This document shows, piece by piece, positions 63,983-64,000 of a stretch of DNA of 64,000 nt. Where the stretch lies: the NCBI RefSeq assembly GCF_014842875.1, contig NZ_JACYXZ010000001.1:1116001-1180000 (forward strand), read 5' to 3'. Position numbers and translations under genes: made by a program. Within the stretch, counting starts at the first letter, position 1, and each line of letters opens with the position of its first letter. The notes beneath the pieces are model-generated. The model searched no databases. It was given only the letters and a program-made list of their open reading frames with translations, and had not been told where the DNA came from. The stretch is from Nocardioides donggukensis. Its GTDB lineage: Bacteria; Actinomycetota; Actinomycetes; Propionibacteriales; Nocardioidaceae.

Positions 63983-64000
63983 GTGCTCGCCCCCCGCCTG
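63983..64000 (+). CDS. Start of a further gene, cut by the window edge
   Basis: GTG 63983 follows TAAACT by seven bases, the same arrangement as many starts in this window. Only six codons (reading MLAPRL) are visible. In other actinobacteria an anthranilate phosphoribosyltransferase gene (trpD) is often divergent from ctaE, but nothing here proves it. Confidence 0.35.

Overview
The window is about 72% GC (estimated by eye), densely coded on both strands, and rich in GTG starts and 4-base start/stop overlaps. Gene content points to an actinobacterium: a cytochrome bcc-aa3 supercomplex (qcrCAB with ctaC, D, E and F), PspA with PspAA and PspAB, DUF3043, DUF6458 and DUF4439 proteins, an LdtMt2-like L,D-transpeptidase, and the rimP-nusA-ylxR-infB-rbfA-truB order. 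Protein sequence style suggests Nocardioidaceae (Nocardioides-like); this is inference from recall, not a search. I saw no rRNA, tRNA, CRISPR array, insertion sequence or prophage.

Layout. 1-4.4 kb: an aldehyde dehydrogenase cut by the window edge, a saccharopine-dehydrogenase-like enzyme, ispG and a GNAT protein. 4.5-8.3 kb: proS, a HAD hydrolase behind a remarkable palindrome, and a Tat-type lipoprotein paired with a DUF4439 ferritin-like protein. 8.3-14.7 kb: the translation/transcription cluster. 14.8-19 kb: an MMPL exporter, ribF and a membrane protein. 19-25 kb: a fructose phosphotransferase regulon (fruR-fruK-fruA-ptsH, divergent from ptsI). 25-27.6 kb: a molybdopterin oxidoreductase and DUF6458. 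27.7-34.7 kb: rpsO, pnp, an M16 peptidase, a SatD-like regulator with a membrane partner, a methyltransferase and dapB. 35.3-39 kb: the phenylacetyl-CoA epoxidase operon paaABCDE. 39-43.1 kb: a DMT transporter, DUF3043 and the pspA-pspAA-htpX-pspAB module. 43.1-50.1 kb: nadA, GNAT, glycerate kinase, an iscA-type protein, a PfkB kinase, and a cysteine desulfurase with TusA. 50.2-54.2 kb: ctaC-ctaD-ctaF plus a sulfotransferase. 54.3-58.2 kb: an L,D-transpeptidase, then a small accessory islet (DUF559-type protein and two secreted unknowns) bounded by inverted arrays of a 21-bp repeat. 58.3-64 kb: a CynX/NimT-type MFS transporter and ctaE-qcrC-qcrA-qcrB.

How the genes work together. The PTS set forms a complete phosphate relay from PEP through EI and HPr to EIIA-B-C(Fru), with FruK finishing fructose activation. 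paaABCDE encodes the oxygenase step of phenylacetate degradation. The cta and qcr genes make the terminal respiratory supercomplex. IscA, the desulfurase and TusA handle sulfur and Fe-S assembly near Fe-S clients such as NadA and the Rieske protein.

The most unusual features are the 65-nt near-perfect palindrome between proS and the HAD gene, whose mismatches are mostly G-U compatible on the plus-strand RNA; the phased 21-bp repeat arrays around the 55.5-58.3 kb islet; the SatD-like regulator with tandem operator-like repeats; and 15 gene starts with a -10-like hexamer placed so that transcription would begin at the start codon.
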